Assembly: GCF_008039565.1 (NCBI RefSeq)
Contig: NZ_VDUX01000001.1
Span: forward strand, 496,001 to 560,000
From: Aeromicrobium terrae
GTDB lineage: Bacteria; Actinomycetota; Actinomycetes; Propionibacteriales; Nocardioidaceae
Reading direction: 5' to 3'
Length of the DNA stretch: 64,000 bases
Shown: in pieces, positions 23,766-33,033 of the stretch
Layout: the number at the start of each line of letters is the position of its first letter
Numbering within the stretch: position 1 is the stretch's first letter
The notes under the pieces: generated by a model
What the model was told of the DNA's origin: nothing
What the model saw: the letters and a program-made list of their open reading frames with translations, nothing else
Database searches by the model: none
Program-made: the position numbers and the translations under genes

Positions 23766-24752
23766 TCAGCCGCCGATGGACGACATCGGGCGCGCCGGCT
23801 GGAGGAAGCTCGGGTCGTCGATGCCGTGGCCGGGCAGCTTGGCCGCCATGGCGGCGATCCAGCGCTCGGCGAGCTCGTCGTCCGAGGCGCCGGCACGGAG
23901 CGGGGTGCGGAGGTCCGACTCCTCGCGCGCGAAGAGGCAGTTTCGCACCTGGCCGTCCGCCGTGAGCCGGACGCGGTTGCAGTCGCCGCAGAACGGGCGC
24001 GTGACCGACCCGATGATGCCGACGGTGTGCGGACCGTCGTCGACGAGGAACTTCTCGGCCGGCGCGGAGCCGCGTCCGTCCAGCGGCGTCAGCGTGAACT
24101 CCTGCTCGAGCTGCGTCAGGATCTCGTCGGCGGTGACCATGGCGTCGCGCTGCCAGCCGTGCTGGGCGTCCAGCGGCATCTGCTCGATGAACCGCAGCTC
24201 GTAGGCATGCTTCATGCACCATCGGAGCAGGTCAGCGGCCTCGTGGTCGTTGATGCCGCGGAGCAGGACGGCGTTCACCTTTACCGGTGTGAGACCCGCG
24301 TCGGCCGCGGCGGCGAGACCGGCGACGACGTCGTCGAGCCGGTCGCGGCGTGTGATCTGCTCGAACGTCGCGGGGTCGGTGGTGTCGAGGCTGATGTTGA
24401 CGCGATCGAGCCCGGCGTCGGCCAGCGCCTGGGCCACGTGCTTCAGCCCGAGGCCGTTGGACGTGATGGCGGTGCGCGGCGACGGGTGCAGCGCCTTGGT
24501 GGCGGCGATGATGGCCGGCAGGCCGCGTCGCAGGATCGGCTCTCCCCCGGTGAACCGGACGTCGGTGATGCCGAGCCGCTCGACGCCGATCGTGAGGAGC
24601 CGCATGAGCTCGTCGTCGGTGAGCGTGTCCTCGGTGGGCATCCAGTCGAGCCCCTCGGCCGGCATGCAGTACTGGCAGCGCAGGTTGCACCGGTCGGTGA
24701 GGGAGACCCGCAGGTCCGTCGCCACGCGTCCGTGCGAGTCGACGAGCTCCAT
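23766..24752 (-). CDS. moaA: GTP 3',8-cyclase MoaA
   Basis: A 328-residue radical SAM enzyme that starts molybdenum cofactor synthesis from GTP. The SAM cluster motif is C22-x3-C26-x2-C29, and the GTP-side cluster comes from CGDCNRVRLT...RNC near residues 255-275. The protein ends with the conserved Gly-Gly (SSIGG) needed for activity in the family. The ATG at 24752 is 6 nt after TACCCT. No other moa gene is adjacent. Its two 4Fe-4S clusters depend on the suf genes encoded nearby. Confidence 0.96.
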   Translation of the reverse strand: MELVDSHGRVATDLRVSLTDRCNLRCQYCMPAEGLDWMPTEDTLTDDELMRLLTIGVERLGITDVRFTGGEPILRRGLPAIIAATKALHPSPRTAITSNGLGLKHVAQALADAGLDRVNISLDTTDPATFEQITRRDRLDDVVAGLAAAADAGLTPVKVNAVLLRGINDHEAADLLRWCMKHAYELRFIEQMPLDAQHGWQRDAMVTADEILTQLEQEFTLTPLDGRGSAPAEKFLVDDGPHTVGIIGSVTRPFCGDCNRVRLTADGQVRNCLFAREESDLRTPLRAGASDDELAERWIAAMAAKLPGHGIDDPSFLQPARPMSSIGG

Positions 24753-24758
24753 GTCTCC

Positions 24759-24764
24759 AGGGTA
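24759..24764 (-). promoter_or_regulatory. -10 element TACCCT of moaA
   Basis: TACCCT is followed by GGAGAC (6 nt) and the moaA ATG. It faces the SURF1 promoter 34 bp to the right. Confidence 0.5.
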
Positions 24765-24797
24765 GGGGGTGAGACCCGATCGTGAGGATGACCGCAC

Positions 24798-24803
24798 TAC
24801 CGT
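24798..24803 (+). promoter_or_regulatory. -10 element TACCGT of the SURF1 gene
   Basis: TACCGT is followed by 6 nt and the GTG start at 24810, the leaderless arrangement. Confidence 0.5.
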
Positions 24804-24809
24804 CAGAGC

Positions 24810-25568
24810 GTGCCCCGGTTCCTGCTGACGCGTCGCTGGATCGGCTTCGCCCTCTTCGTCATCGTGCTCGCCGGGGTCTGCACGCGCCTGGGCTTCTGGC
24901 AGATCCATCGGCTCGAGCACCGGCTGGACTCCAACAAGGTCACCCGGCAGCACTTCGCGTCCGATCCCGCGCCGCTCGACCAGGTCGTGGCCCGCGGCAA
25001 GGTCGTCCCGGACGACCAGCAGTGGCGCCGGGTCACCGCCACGGGCACGTACGACGTCGACCACCAGGTCACGGTGAAGTTCATGACGCGGGACGGGGCG
25101 CCCGGCGTCGACGTCGTCACGCCGCTCGTCCTCGCCGACGGCACCGCCGTGCTCGTCGACCGTGGCTGGATGGCTGCCGACAACACCGGCGACCGCCCGA
25201 GCTCGATCGCCGCTCCCCCGTCCGGGACAGTCACCGTCACCGGGTGGCTCCGGCCGAACAACGGTGCAGGCCGGGACGCCGTGACCCCGAACGACGGACA
25301 GGTACGGGCGATCTCGAGCGCCGGCCTGGCGTCCTTCGTCGGGCGCGAGCTCCGGGACGGCTTCCTCAACCTCCGCTCACAGTCGCCGAAGGCGGCGGAG
25401 TCGCTGGAGCTCGAGCCCAAGCCCGACCTCGGCCAGGGACCGCACTTCTTCTACGCGCTGCAGTGGTGGTTCTTCGCCCTGCTCGCCCTGTCAGGGTACG
25501 TCTACTTCGCCGTCGTGGAGCGGCGCGAGGAGCGTCAGGCTCAGGCCAGGGAGACCAGGTCGGCGTAG
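24810..25568 (+). CDS. SURF1 family cytochrome oxidase biogenesis protein
   Basis: A 252-residue membrane protein with one helix at each end (about residues 10-26 and 215-232) and a loop domain between, as in SURF1. The family motif GFWQIHRLEHR follows the first helix, and a VDRGWM motif sits in the middle. SURF1 helps insert heme a into cytochrome c oxidase; ctaA and ctaB for heme A synthesis are elsewhere in this window. It starts at GTG and overlaps the convergent ABC-F gene by 28 bp. Confidence 0.93.
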   Translation: MPRFLLTRRWIGFALFVIVLAGVCTRLGFWQIHRLEHRLDSNKVTRQHFASDPAPLDQVVARGKVVPDDQQWRRVTATGTYDVDHQVTVKFMTRDGAPGVDVVTPLVLADGTAVLVDRGWMAADNTGDRPSSIAAPPSGTVTVTGWLRPNNGAGRDAVTPNDGQVRAISSAGLASFVGRELRDGFLNLRSQSPKAAESLELEPKPDLGQGPHFFYALQWWFFALLALSGYVYFAVVERREERQAQARETRSA

Positions 25569-27139
25569 TCGTCGTTCCAGAGGTCCTCGTCGCCGTCCGG
25601 GAGGAGCAGGACGCGGTCCGGCTCCAGCGCCGCCACGGCGCCCTCGTCGTGCGTGACCAGCACGATCGCGCCGGTGTACGAGCGGATGGCCGCCAGCACC
25701 TCCTGGCGTGACGCGGGGTCGAGGTTGTTGGTGGGCTCGTCGAGCAGCAGGACGTTGGCGCTGGAGACGATGAGGCCGGCGAGCGCGAGCCGCGTCTTCT
25801 CGCCGCCAGAGAGCACAGCAGCGGGCTTCGCGGTGTCGTCGCCGCTGAACAGGAACGACCCGAGCACGCTGCGGGCCTGCGTGTCGGTGAGCGACGGCGC
25901 GACGGCCTGCAGGTTCTCCAGCACGGTGCGGCTGGTGTCGAGGGTCTCGTGCTCCTGGGCGTAGTAGCCGATCCGCAGGCCGTGCCCGGGGATCACCTCG
26001 CCCGTGTCGCCGGGCTCCAGGCCGCCGAGGAGGCGCAGCAGAGTGGTCTTGCCGGCGCCGTTCAGGCCGAGCACCACGACGCGGCTGCCGCGGTCGATGG
26101 CCAGGTCGACGTCGGTGAAGACCTCCAGCGAGCCGTAGGACTTCGACAGCCCGCGGGCCATCAGCGGGGTCTTGCCGCAGGGTGCCGGGTCCGGGAACGC
26201 GATGCGTGCGACCTTGTCCTGCGCCCGCTCCTCCTCCAGGCCCGCCATCATCTTCTCGGCGCGCTTGAGCATGCTCTGCGCGGCCGACGCCTTGGTGGCC
26301 TTGGCCCGCATCTTGTTCGCCTGCGCGGTGAGCTGCTCGGCCTTCTTGGTGATGTTGGCGCGCTCGCGACGTCGCCGGTGCTCGTCGGCCTCGCGCTGCG
26401 TGAGGTACTGCTTCCAGCGCATGTTGTAGACGTCGATCGTCGCGCGGTTCGCGTCGAGGTAGAGCACCCGGTTCACGGTCTCCTCGACGAGTGCGACGTC
26501 GTGGCTGATCACGACGAGGCCGCCTGAGAAGTCCTGCAGGAAGCCGCGCAGCCAGAGGATGGAGTCGGCGTCCAGGTGGTTGGTGGGCTCGTCGAGCAGC
26601 AGCGTGTCGGCGTCGGAGAACAGGATCCGCGCGAGCTCGATGCGACGCCGCTGGCCGCCGGACAGCGTGCTCAGCGGCTGCTCGAGCACGCGCTCGGGCA
26701 GCCCGAGGTTGGCGGCGATCGTGGCGGCCTCGGACTCGGCCGCGTAGCCGCCGCCGGCGCCGAAGTCCGCGTCCGCCCTGGCGTACCGCTTCATCCCCTG
26801 CTCGGCGACCGCCGGGTCGTCCGACGCCATCTCGGTCTCGGCCTGCCGCATCCGGGCCAGGGCGTCGTCGAGACCGCGGGCGGAGAGGATGCGGTCGCGC
26901 GCCGTGACGCTGGTGTCACCGGTGCGCGGGTCCTGGGGCAGGTAGCCGATCGTGCCGGTGGACGTGATCGTGCCCGCGGCCGGCCTCCCGTCGCCGGACA
27001 GCATGCGGGTGAGCGTCGTCTTGCCCGCGCCGTTGCGGCCCACCAGACCGACCTTGTCGCCCTTGTTGACCCGGAACGACACGTCCGACATCAGCACGCG
27101 CGCGCCGAAGCGCAGCTCGACGTTCGAGACGGTCAGCAT
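25541..27139 (-). CDS. ABC-F family ATPase (ribosome-associated type)
   Basis: A 532-residue soluble protein with two ABC domains and no membrane segment. The first Walker A is GRNGAGKTT (residues 34-42), the first signature is LSGGQRRR, and the second pair is GLNGAGKTT and LSGGEKTR. A charged helical linker (about residues 230-290, QREADEHRRRRERANITKKA) matches the P-site tRNA interaction motif position. ABC-F proteins act on the ribosome, some giving antibiotic tolerance; which subtype this is cannot be decided. It lies beyond the terminator-like hairpin of the suf operon. Confidence 0.92.
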   Translation of the reverse strand: MLTVSNVELRFGARVLMSDVSFRVNKGDKVGLVGRNGAGKTTLTRMLSGDGRPAAGTITSTGTIGYLPQDPRTGDTSVTARDRILSARGLDDALARMRQAETEMASDDPAVAEQGMKRYARADADFGAGGGYAAESEAATIAANLGLPERVLEQPLSTLSGGQRRRIELARILFSDADTLLLDEPTNHLDADSILWLRGFLQDFSGGLVVISHDVALVEETVNRVLYLDANRATIDVYNMRWKQYLTQREADEHRRRRERANITKKAEQLTAQANKMRAKATKASAAQSMLKRAEKMMAGLEEERAQDKVARIAFPDPAPCGKTPLMARGLSKSYGSLEVFTDVDLAIDRGSRVVVLGLNGAGKTTLLRLLGGLEPGDTGEVIPGHGLRIGYYAQEHETLDTSRTVLENLQAVAPSLTDTQARSVLGSFLFSGDDTAKPAAVLSGGEKTRLALAGLIVSSANVLLLDEPTNNLDPASRQEVLAAIRSYTGAIVLVTHDEGAVAALEPDRVLLLPDGDEDLWNDDYADLVSLA

Positions 27140-27172
27140 GAGGGTCTTTCAGGAGTGGGTCAGGGACGTCGC

Positions 27173-27229
27173 TTCGACAAGCTCAACGACCGAGGCTCGG
27201 CCAAGCACACGGTCCTTGAGCTTGTCGAA
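27173..27229. repeat. Paired REP-like elements forming a long hairpin
   Basis: Arms 27173-27192 and 27210-27229 pair over 20 bp with one mismatch, around a 17-nt loop. The core TTCGACAAGCTCAA matches the copy at 19238. It lies between the end of the suf operon and the ABC-F start and likely terminates or stabilises the suf mRNA. Confidence 0.7.
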
Positions 27230-27241
27230 AGGACGATTCAG

Positions 27242-27607
27242 TCAGCCGACATTGAATCCAAGAGCGCGGAGCATCTCGCGGCCGTCGTCGGTGATCTTGT
27301 CCGGGCCCCACGGGGGCATCCAGACCCACTCGATGCGGAAGTCGTTGACGATCCCGTCCAGGGCGGAGCGGGTCTGGTCCTCGATCACGTCCGTGAGCGG
27401 GCAGGCGGCGGACGTGAGCGTCATCGACAGCACGGTGTTGCTGTGCTCGTCGACGTCGACGCCGTAGACCAGGCCGAGGTCGACGACGTTGATGCCGAGC
27501 TCGGGGTCGACGACGTCCTTCATCGCCTCGATCACGTCGTCCTTCGTGGTGGCGGTACCCACGGGGGATCCGGTGTCGACGTCAGGCAGGTCTGAGTGGT
27601 CAGGCAT
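27242..27607 (-). CDS. sufT: SufT, DUF59/MIP18-like Fe-S assembly factor
   Basis: A 121-residue DUF59 protein, last gene of the suf operon. Family marks are DVVDPELGINVVDLGLVYG, the TSAACPLT motif with C69, and WVWMPPWGPDKIT near the end. SufT-type proteins help deliver clusters to high-demand Fe-S targets. It overlaps sufU by 8 bp. A long hairpin follows its stop. Confidence 0.93.
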   Translation of the reverse strand: MPDHSDLPDVDTGSPVGTATTKDDVIEAMKDVVDPELGINVVDLGLVYGVDVDEHSNTVLSMTLTSAACPLTDVIEDQTRSALDGIVNDFRIEWVWMPPWGPDKITDDGREMLRALGFNVG

Positions 27608-28055
27608 CGGTCTTCTCCTCGATGTCGAGAGCTTGGGAGGTGGCGTCCTTGAACGCCATCCACGAGAGCAGGGCGCACTTGATGCGTGCGGGGAACTGGG
27701 CGACGCCGGCGAACGCGATGCCGTCCTCGAGCCGGTCCTCGTCGGGCTCGACCTGGCCGCGGCCCTGCATCAGCGTGGTGAAGTCGTCGAGCAGGCCCAT
27801 GGCCTCGCCGACCGGCTTGCCGATCACGAGGTCGTTGAGCACGGAGGCCGACGCCTGGCTGATGGAGCAGCCCTGAGCGGCGTAGGACACGTCGGAGACG
27901 GTCTCGCCGTCGAGGTGCACGCGCAGCGTGATCTCGTCGCCGCACGTGGGGTTGACGTGGTGCACCTCGGCCTCGAAGGGCTCACGGAGCCCGGCCCCGT
28001 GCGGGTTCTTGTAGTGGTCCAGGATGATCTCCTGGTACAGCGCGTCGACGTCCAT
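27600..28055 (-). CDS. sufU: SufU, sulfur acceptor for SufS
   Basis: A 151-residue IscU-like protein of the SufU type, which binds zinc and takes persulfide sulfur from SufS. Ligands are C38-x-D40 (in NPTCGD), C63 (in QGCSISQAS) and C127 (in RIKCALL). The roughly 20-residue insert between the second and third cysteine regions that separates SufU from IscU is present. It lies 11 bp after sufS and overlaps sufT. Confidence 0.95.
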   Translation of the reverse strand: MDVDALYQEIILDHYKNPHGAGLREPFEAEVHHVNPTCGDEITLRVHLDGETVSDVSYAAQGCSISQASASVLNDLVIGKPVGEAMGLLDDFTTLMQGRGQVEPDEDRLEDGIAFAGVAQFPARIKCALLSWMAFKDATSQALDIEEKTDA

Positions 28056-28066
28056 GGCTCCCCCTC

Positions 28067-29320
28067 TCAGACTCCGAAGTACTGCTTCGTGTGGTGCAAC
28101 GCATCCACGAGCGCATCGATTTCCTCGGGCGTCGTGTACAGGTAGAACGACGCGCGGGTGGTGGACTGGACGCCGAACCGCTGGTGCGCGGGCTTGGCGC
28201 AGTGGTGGCCCGCACGGACCGCGACGCCCTTGGAGTCGAGCAGCTGCGCGACGTCATGCGGGTGCACGCCGTCGAGCGTGAAGCTCACCGCTCCGCCGCG
28301 GTCGACGGCCTCCTTCGGGCCGACGATCGTGAGACCGTCGATCTCCTGCAGGCGACCGAGCGCGTAGGCGGTGATCTCCCGCTCGTGCGCGGCGATGTTC
28401 TCCATGCCGATGGCCGACAGGTAGTCGACGGCCGCGCCGAGACCTACGGCCTGGGCGATCGGCGGCGTGCCGGCCTCGAACCGCGCGGGCGGCGGGGCGT
28501 ACGTGGAGCGCTCCATCGTGACCGTCTCGATCATCTCGCCACCCCCGAGGAACGGCGGGAGCTCAGCGAGCAGGTCGTGACGGCCCCAGAGCACGCCGAT
28601 GCCGGTGGGCCCGACCATCTTGTGGCCGGTGAAGGCGACGAAGTCGGCGCCGAGCGCGGCGACGTCGACCGGCAGCTGCGGCACGGCCTGCGAGGCGTCG
28701 ACGACGACGAGCGCGCCGACCTCGTGGGCCCGTCGGATGACGGGCTCGAGCGGGTTGACCGACCCGAGCATGTTCGAGACCCAGGCCAGCGACACCACGG
28801 CGGTGCGCTCGGTGATCAGCGTGTCGAGGTCGTCGAGGTCGAGCCGGCCCTCGTCGGTGAGGCCGAACCAGCGCAGCGTGGCGCCCGTGCGCTCGGTGAG
28901 CAGCTGCCACGGGACGATGTTGGAGTGGTGCTCCATCTCGGTGATCACCACGTCGGCGCCCTCGCGGACCCGCCCGGCGTCGCCCAGGACGCGGGCCACC
29001 AGGTTCAGCGCCTCGGACGCGTTCTTGGCGAACACGACCTCCTCGCGGCGCGGTGCCCCGATGAAGGTGGCCACCTTGGTGCGGGCGTCCTCGAACGCGC
29101 CGCTGGCCTCCGCCCCGAGCTGGTGCATCGCGCGGGCGACGTTGGCGTTGTGCAGGCGGTAGTGCTCGTCGAGCGCCTCGATGACCTGCGCCGGCTTCTG
29201 CGACGTGTTGGCACTGTCGAGGTAGACCAGCGGGAGGTCCCCGGCCAGGCGTCGGCCCAGGATCGGGAAGTCCTCCCGGATCCTGGCGACGTCGTAGGTG
29301 ACGGGGTCCACGACGGTCAT
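28067..29320 (-). CDS. sufS: SufS cysteine desulfurase
   Basis: A 417-residue PLP enzyme of group II cysteine desulfurases. The PLP Schiff-base lysine is K234 (in FTGHKMVGP), the persulfide cysteine is C374 (in RAGHHCAKPAHQRFG), and the usual TEMEHHSNIVPW motif is at 127-138. It supplies sulfur from L-cysteine to SufU and the SufBCD scaffold. Its ATG overlaps the sufC stop in ATGA. Confidence 0.96.
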   Translation of the reverse strand: MTVVDPVTYDVARIREDFPILGRRLAGDLPLVYLDSANTSQKPAQVIEALDEHYRLHNANVARAMHQLGAEASGAFEDARTKVATFIGAPRREEVVFAKNASEALNLVARVLGDAGRVREGADVVITEMEHHSNIVPWQLLTERTGATLRWFGLTDEGRLDLDDLDTLITERTAVVSLAWVSNMLGSVNPLEPVIRRAHEVGALVVVDASQAVPQLPVDVAALGADFVAFTGHKMVGPTGIGVLWGRHDLLAELPPFLGGGEMIETVTMERSTYAPPPARFEAGTPPIAQAVGLGAAVDYLSAIGMENIAAHEREITAYALGRLQEIDGLTIVGPKEAVDRGGAVSFTLDGVHPHDVAQLLDSKGVAVRAGHHCAKPAHQRFGVQSTTRASFYLYTTPEEIDALVDALHHTKQYFGV

Positions 29321-30108
29321 GCCTGGGCAGCCGCCCCCGCGCCGGCAGGCGCATCAGATCGCCGGGTGTACTTGTCGTAGCCCTCGGCCTCGAGCTGGTC
29401 GGCCAGCTCGCGGCCGCCCTGCTCGGCGACGCGACCGGCGACGAACACGTGGACGAAGTCGGGCTTGATGTACTGCAGGATGCGCGTGTAGTGCGTGATC
29501 AGCAGGACGCCGCGGTCACCCTGCGCGGTGTACCGGTTCACCCCGTCGGAGACGACGCGCAGGGCGTCGATGTCGAGGCCGGAGTCGGTCTCGTCGAGCA
29601 CCGCGAACTTGGGGTTCAGCAGCTCGAGCTGGGCGATCTCGTGGCGCTTCTTCTCGCCGCCGGAGAATCCCTCGTTGACCGAGCGCTGGGCGAACGACGG
29701 GTCGAGCGTCATGCGCTCGAGCGCGCTGTTGACGTCCTTGACCCACGTGCGCAGCTTCGGGGCCTCGCCGTCGATGGCGGTCTTGGCCGTGCGCAGGAAG
29801 TTCGCGACGGAGACGCCGGGCACCTCGACCGGGTACTGCATGGCGAGGAACAGGCCGGCGCGGGCGCGCTCGTCGACGGTCATGCTGAGGATGTCCTGGC
29901 CGTCGAGCGTCACCGAGCCCTTGGTGATCGTGTACTTCGGGTGGCCGGCGATCGAGTAGGCGAGCGTCGACTTGCCCGAGCCGTTCGGGCCCATGATCGC
30001 GTGCACCTCGCCGGTGTTCACCGTGAGGTCGACGCCGCGGAGGATCTCCTTGTCGCCGTCCTCGGTGGCGACCGAGACGTGCAGGTCCTTGATGTCCAGG
30101 GTGGTCAT
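29317..30108 (-). CDS. sufC: SufC, ATPase of the SufBCD scaffold
   Basis: A 263-residue ABC ATPase that drives conformational change in the SufBCD Fe-S scaffold. Walker A is GPNGSGKST (residues 40-48), the signature is FSGGEKKR, and Walker B is AVLDETDSGLD, the SufC-typical form. The ATG at 30108 was chosen because the sequence before it is the Rieske gene in another frame. It overlaps the Rieske gene stop by 4 bp and the sufS start by 4 bp. Confidence 0.96.
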   Translation of the reverse strand: MTTLDIKDLHVSVATEDGDKEILRGVDLTVNTGEVHAIMGPNGSGKSTLAYSIAGHPKYTITKGSVTLDGQDILSMTVDERARAGLFLAMQYPVEVPGVSVANFLRTAKTAIDGEAPKLRTWVKDVNSALERMTLDPSFAQRSVNEGFSGGEKKRHEIAQLELLNPKFAVLDETDSGLDIDALRVVSDGVNRYTAQGDRGVLLITHYTRILQYIKPDFVHVFVAGRVAEQGGRELADQLEAEGYDKYTRRSDAPAGAGAAAQA

Positions 30109-30434
30109 GCGTTCAGCTCCTGTGCCGGGGACAGGTCCACGAGGACCTGCTCCCCCTCGATGGTCGTGGGGTAGGTCTGGACCGGCTCGGTGGCCGGAAG
30201 GTTGACGGGCTTGCCGGTGCGGAGGTCGAAGCGCGAGCCGTGCAGCCAGCACTCGATCTCACATCCCTCCACCTCGCCCTCGGAGAGCGGGATGGCGGCG
30301 TGCGAGCACTCGTCGGCGATCGCGTAGACGGTGTCGCCGTCGCGCACCAGGGCGATCTCGACGCCGTCGACGACGACGGCGAGCGCGCCGCCCTCGGGGA
30401 CGTCGGCGAGCGGTGCCGCAGGAACGGCAGGCAT
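30105..30434 (-). CDS. Rieske-type [2Fe-2S] ferredoxin in suf operon
   Basis: A 109-residue small Rieske protein. Cluster ligands are C43-S-H45 and C62-W-L-H65, in the order and spacing of bacterial Rieske ferredoxins of the NirD/BphF type. No transmembrane segment is present. It sits between sufD and sufC with overlaps at both ends (TGATG and ATGA). It may donate electrons for cluster assembly, but this role is inferred from position only. Confidence 0.93.
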   Translation of the reverse strand: MPAVPAAPLADVPEGGALAVVVDGVEIALVRDGDTVYAIADECSHAAIPLSEGEVEGCEIECWLHGSRFDLRTGKPVNLPATEPVQTYPTTIEGEQVLVDLSPAQELNA

Positions 30435-31600
30435 CAGCCGATCCGCCCCACGTGCTCGGCGAGCTCGTCCTCGATGGCCTCGACGAGGCGCTCCTGCAGG
30501 GCCGGCACGCCGATGCGGCGGATGACGTCGTTGAAGAAGCCGTGCACGACGAGACGCCGTGCCTCCTCCTCCTCGATGCCGCGGCTCTGCAGGTAGAACA
30601 GGTGCTGGTCGTCGAAGCGGCCGGTGGTGGACGCGTGGCCGGCGCCGTCGATCTCGCCGGTCTCGATCTCCAGGTTCGGCACCGAGTCGGCCTTGGCACC
30701 GTCGGTGAGCACGAGGTTGTCGTTCTGCTCGAACGTGTCGATGCCCTCGGCGACCTTGCGGATCAGGACGTTGCCGATCCACACCGTGTGCGCGTCCTGG
30801 CCCTGCAGCGCGCCCTTGTACTCGACGTTGCTGCGGGTCTTGGGTGCCGTGTGGTCGACGAAGAGGCGGTGCTCGAGGTGCTGGCCGGCGTCGGCGAAGT
30901 AGACGCCGAGCAGGTCGACGCTGCCGCCGGTGCCGACGTAGTCGGCCGACGTGCTGGCGCGCACGACGTCGCCGCCGAGCGTGACGGCCACGTGCTTGAG
31001 CGACGCGTCGCGGCCGACGCGCGAGTGCTGGCTGACGACGTGCACGGCGTCGTCGGCCCAGTCCTGCACGGTGACGAGAGTCAGCTGGGCGCCGTCGTCG
31101 AGGACGACCTCGATGTTCTCGGCCCAGGTGGCGGACCCGGCGTACTCGACCACGACGACGGCGTGGCTGAACGCACCCGCCCGGACGAGCAGGTGGCCGG
31201 CGGCCGCGTGCTCGACGCCGGAGCCGGTGAGGCGCACGACCGTGGGGGTCTCGGTGACCAGGTCCTTGGGGACGGTGATCTCGAAGACCGATGTGGCGGC
31301 CTGCCAGGCGCGGGCCGAGACGCGGTCGACCGGCACGTAGCCGGACGCGCCGCGTGCGGAGTCGGCGACGGGCACCGAGACGGCCGTGACGCCGTCAGCG
31401 GCTTCCACGTCGACCGTGAACGCGGCGCCGTCGAGCGGCGCGTCCTGGTGCAGGCCGCGGAGCCGCTTGAGCGGGGTGAACCGCCAGATCTCCTCCAGGC
31501 CCGTGGGGACCGGGTGGTCGTCGACCTCGAAGGACCCCTCCGGATGCAGGTGGGACTCGACGTGCTCGAGCTCGAGCGCGTCAGCGATGGTGGTGCTCAA
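30434..31600 (-). CDS. sufD: SufD, scaffold subunit
   Basis: A 388-residue beta-helix protein of the SufB/SufD family that forms the SufBC2D complex. The core repeats ([20 protein letters not shown]...) and the conserved end [25 protein letters not shown] are clear. The start is an unusual TTG at 31600 inside the sufB stop (TTGA); no ATG or GTG further in keeps the N-terminal helix [13 protein letters not shown]. It overlaps the Rieske gene by 1 nt. Confidence 0.94.
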   Translation of the reverse strand: MSTTIADALELEHVESHLHPEGSFEVDDHPVPTGLEEIWRFTPLKRLRGLHQDAPLDGAAFTVDVEAADGVTAVSVPVADSARGASGYVPVDRVSARAWQAATSVFEITVPKDLVTETPTVVRLTGSGVEHAAAGHLLVRAGAFSHAVVVVEYAGSATWAENIEVVLDDGAQLTLVTVQDWADDAVHVVSQHSRVGRDASLKHVAVTLGGDVVRASTSADYVGTGGSVDLLGVYFADAGQHLEHRLFVDHTAPKTRSNVEYKGALQGQDAHTVWIGNVLIRKVAEGIDTFEQNDNLVLTDGAKADSVPNLEIETGEIDGAGHASTTGRFDDQHLFYLQSRGIEEEEARRLVVHGFFNDVIRRIGVPALQERLVEAIEDELAEHVGRIG

Positions 31601-33033
31601 CCGACGGCTCCTTCCATCTGCAGCTCGATGAGCCGGTTCAGCTCGAGGGCGTACTCCATCGGGAGCTCCTTGGCGATGGGCTCGATGAAGCCGCGGACGA
31701 TCATCGCCATGGCCTCGTCCTCCTCCATGCCGCGGGACATGAAGTAGAAGAGCTGGTCGTCGCTGAGCTTGGAGACCGTGGCCTCGTGGCCGAGCGTGAC
31801 GTCGTCCTCGCGCACGTCGACGTACGGGTACGTGTCGGAGCGGCTGATCTGGTCGACGAGCAGGGCGTCGCACTTGACCGTGCTGGCCGAGCCCTCGGCG
31901 CCCTCAAGCACCTGGAGCAGGCCGCGGTACGACGTGCGGCCGCCGCCACGCGCGACCGACTTGCTCAGGATCGAGCTCGACGTGTTGGGCGCGGCGTGCA
32001 CCATCTTGGCGCCGGCGTCCTGGTGCTGGCCCTCGCCGGCGAACGCGACCGACAGGGTCTCGCCGCGGGCGTGCTCGCCGAGCAGGTAGACCGCCGGGTA
32101 CTTCATGGTGACCTTGGAGCCGATGTTGCCGTCGACCCACTCCATGGTGGCGCCCTCCTCGCAGGTGGCGCGCTTGGTGACCAGGTTGTACACGTTGTTC
32201 GACCAGTTCTGGATGGTCGTGTACCGCACGCGGGCGTTCTTCTTGACGACGATCTCCACGACCGCGGAGTGCAGCGAGTCGCTGGAGTAGATCGGCGCGG
32301 TGCAGCCCTCGACGTAGTGCACGTAGGAGCCCTCGTCGGCGATGATCAGCGTCCGCTCGAACTGGCCCATGTTCTCGGTGTTGATGCGGAAGTAGGCCTG
32401 CAGCGGGATGTCGACGTGGACGCCCGGCGGGACGTAGATGAACGAGCCGCCGGACCACACGGCGGAGTTCAGCGCGGAGAACTTGTTGTCGCCGACCGGG
32501 ATGACGGTGGCGAAGTACTCCTGGAAGATCTCCGGGTGCTCCTTGAGCGCCGTGTCCGTGTCCAGGAACAGGACGCCCTGCTCCTCCAGGTCCTCGCGGA
32601 TCTGGTGGTAGACGACCTCGGACTCGTACTGGGCGGCGACGCCGGCGACGAGGCGCTGCTTCTCCGCCTCGGGGATGCCGAGCTTGTCGTAGGTGTTCTT
32701 GATGTCCTCGGGCAGCTCTTCCCAGCTGGTGGCCTGCTTCTCCGTGGACCGCACGAAGTACTTGATGTTGTCGAAGTCGATGCCGTCGAGCTCCGCGCCC
32801 CAGGTGGGCATGGGCTTGCGCTCGAAGAGGCGCAGGCCCTTCAGCCGCAGGTCGAGCATCCACTCCGGCTCGTCCTTGAGTCCGGAGATGTTGCGCACGA
32901 CGTCCTCGCTCAGGCCGCGGGCCGCGATGGCACCGGCCTCGTCGGAGTCGGCCCAGCCGAAGGCGTAGCGCCCGACGTCCTTGAGGCCGGGGTTCGCCTC
33001 CTCGATGGCGTTGGTCTCGTGCGTCGTGGTCAT
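31597..33033 (-). CDS. sufB: SufB, scaffold subunit
   Basis: A 478-residue core scaffold protein on which [Fe-S] clusters are built. Family marks include [23 protein letters not shown], the segment [26 protein letters not shown], and [22 protein letters not shown] with the conserved cysteine. It ends with the SufB/SufD-common [25 protein letters not shown]. It overlaps sufR by 4 bp upstream and sufD downstream. Confidence 0.96.
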   Translation of the reverse strand: MTTTHETNAIEEANPGLKDVGRYAFGWADSDEAGAIAARGLSEDVVRNISGLKDEPEWMLDLRLKGLRLFERKPMPTWGAELDGIDFDNIKYFVRSTEKQATSWEELPEDIKNTYDKLGIPEAEKQRLVAGVAAQYESEVVYHQIREDLEEQGVLFLDTDTALKEHPEIFQEYFATVIPVGDNKFSALNSAVWSGGSFIYVPPGVHVDIPLQAYFRINTENMGQFERTLIIADEGSYVHYVEGCTAPIYSSDSLHSAVVEIVVKKNARVRYTTIQNWSNNVYNLVTKRATCEEGATMEWVDGNIGSKVTMKYPAVYLLGEHARGETLSVAFAGEGQHQDAGAKMVHAAPNTSSSILSKSVARGGGRTSYRGLLQVLEGAEGSASTVKCDALLVDQISRSDTYPYVDVREDDVTLGHEATVSKLSDDQLFYFMSRGMEEDEAMAMIVRGFIEPIAKELPMEYALELNRLIELQMEGAVG

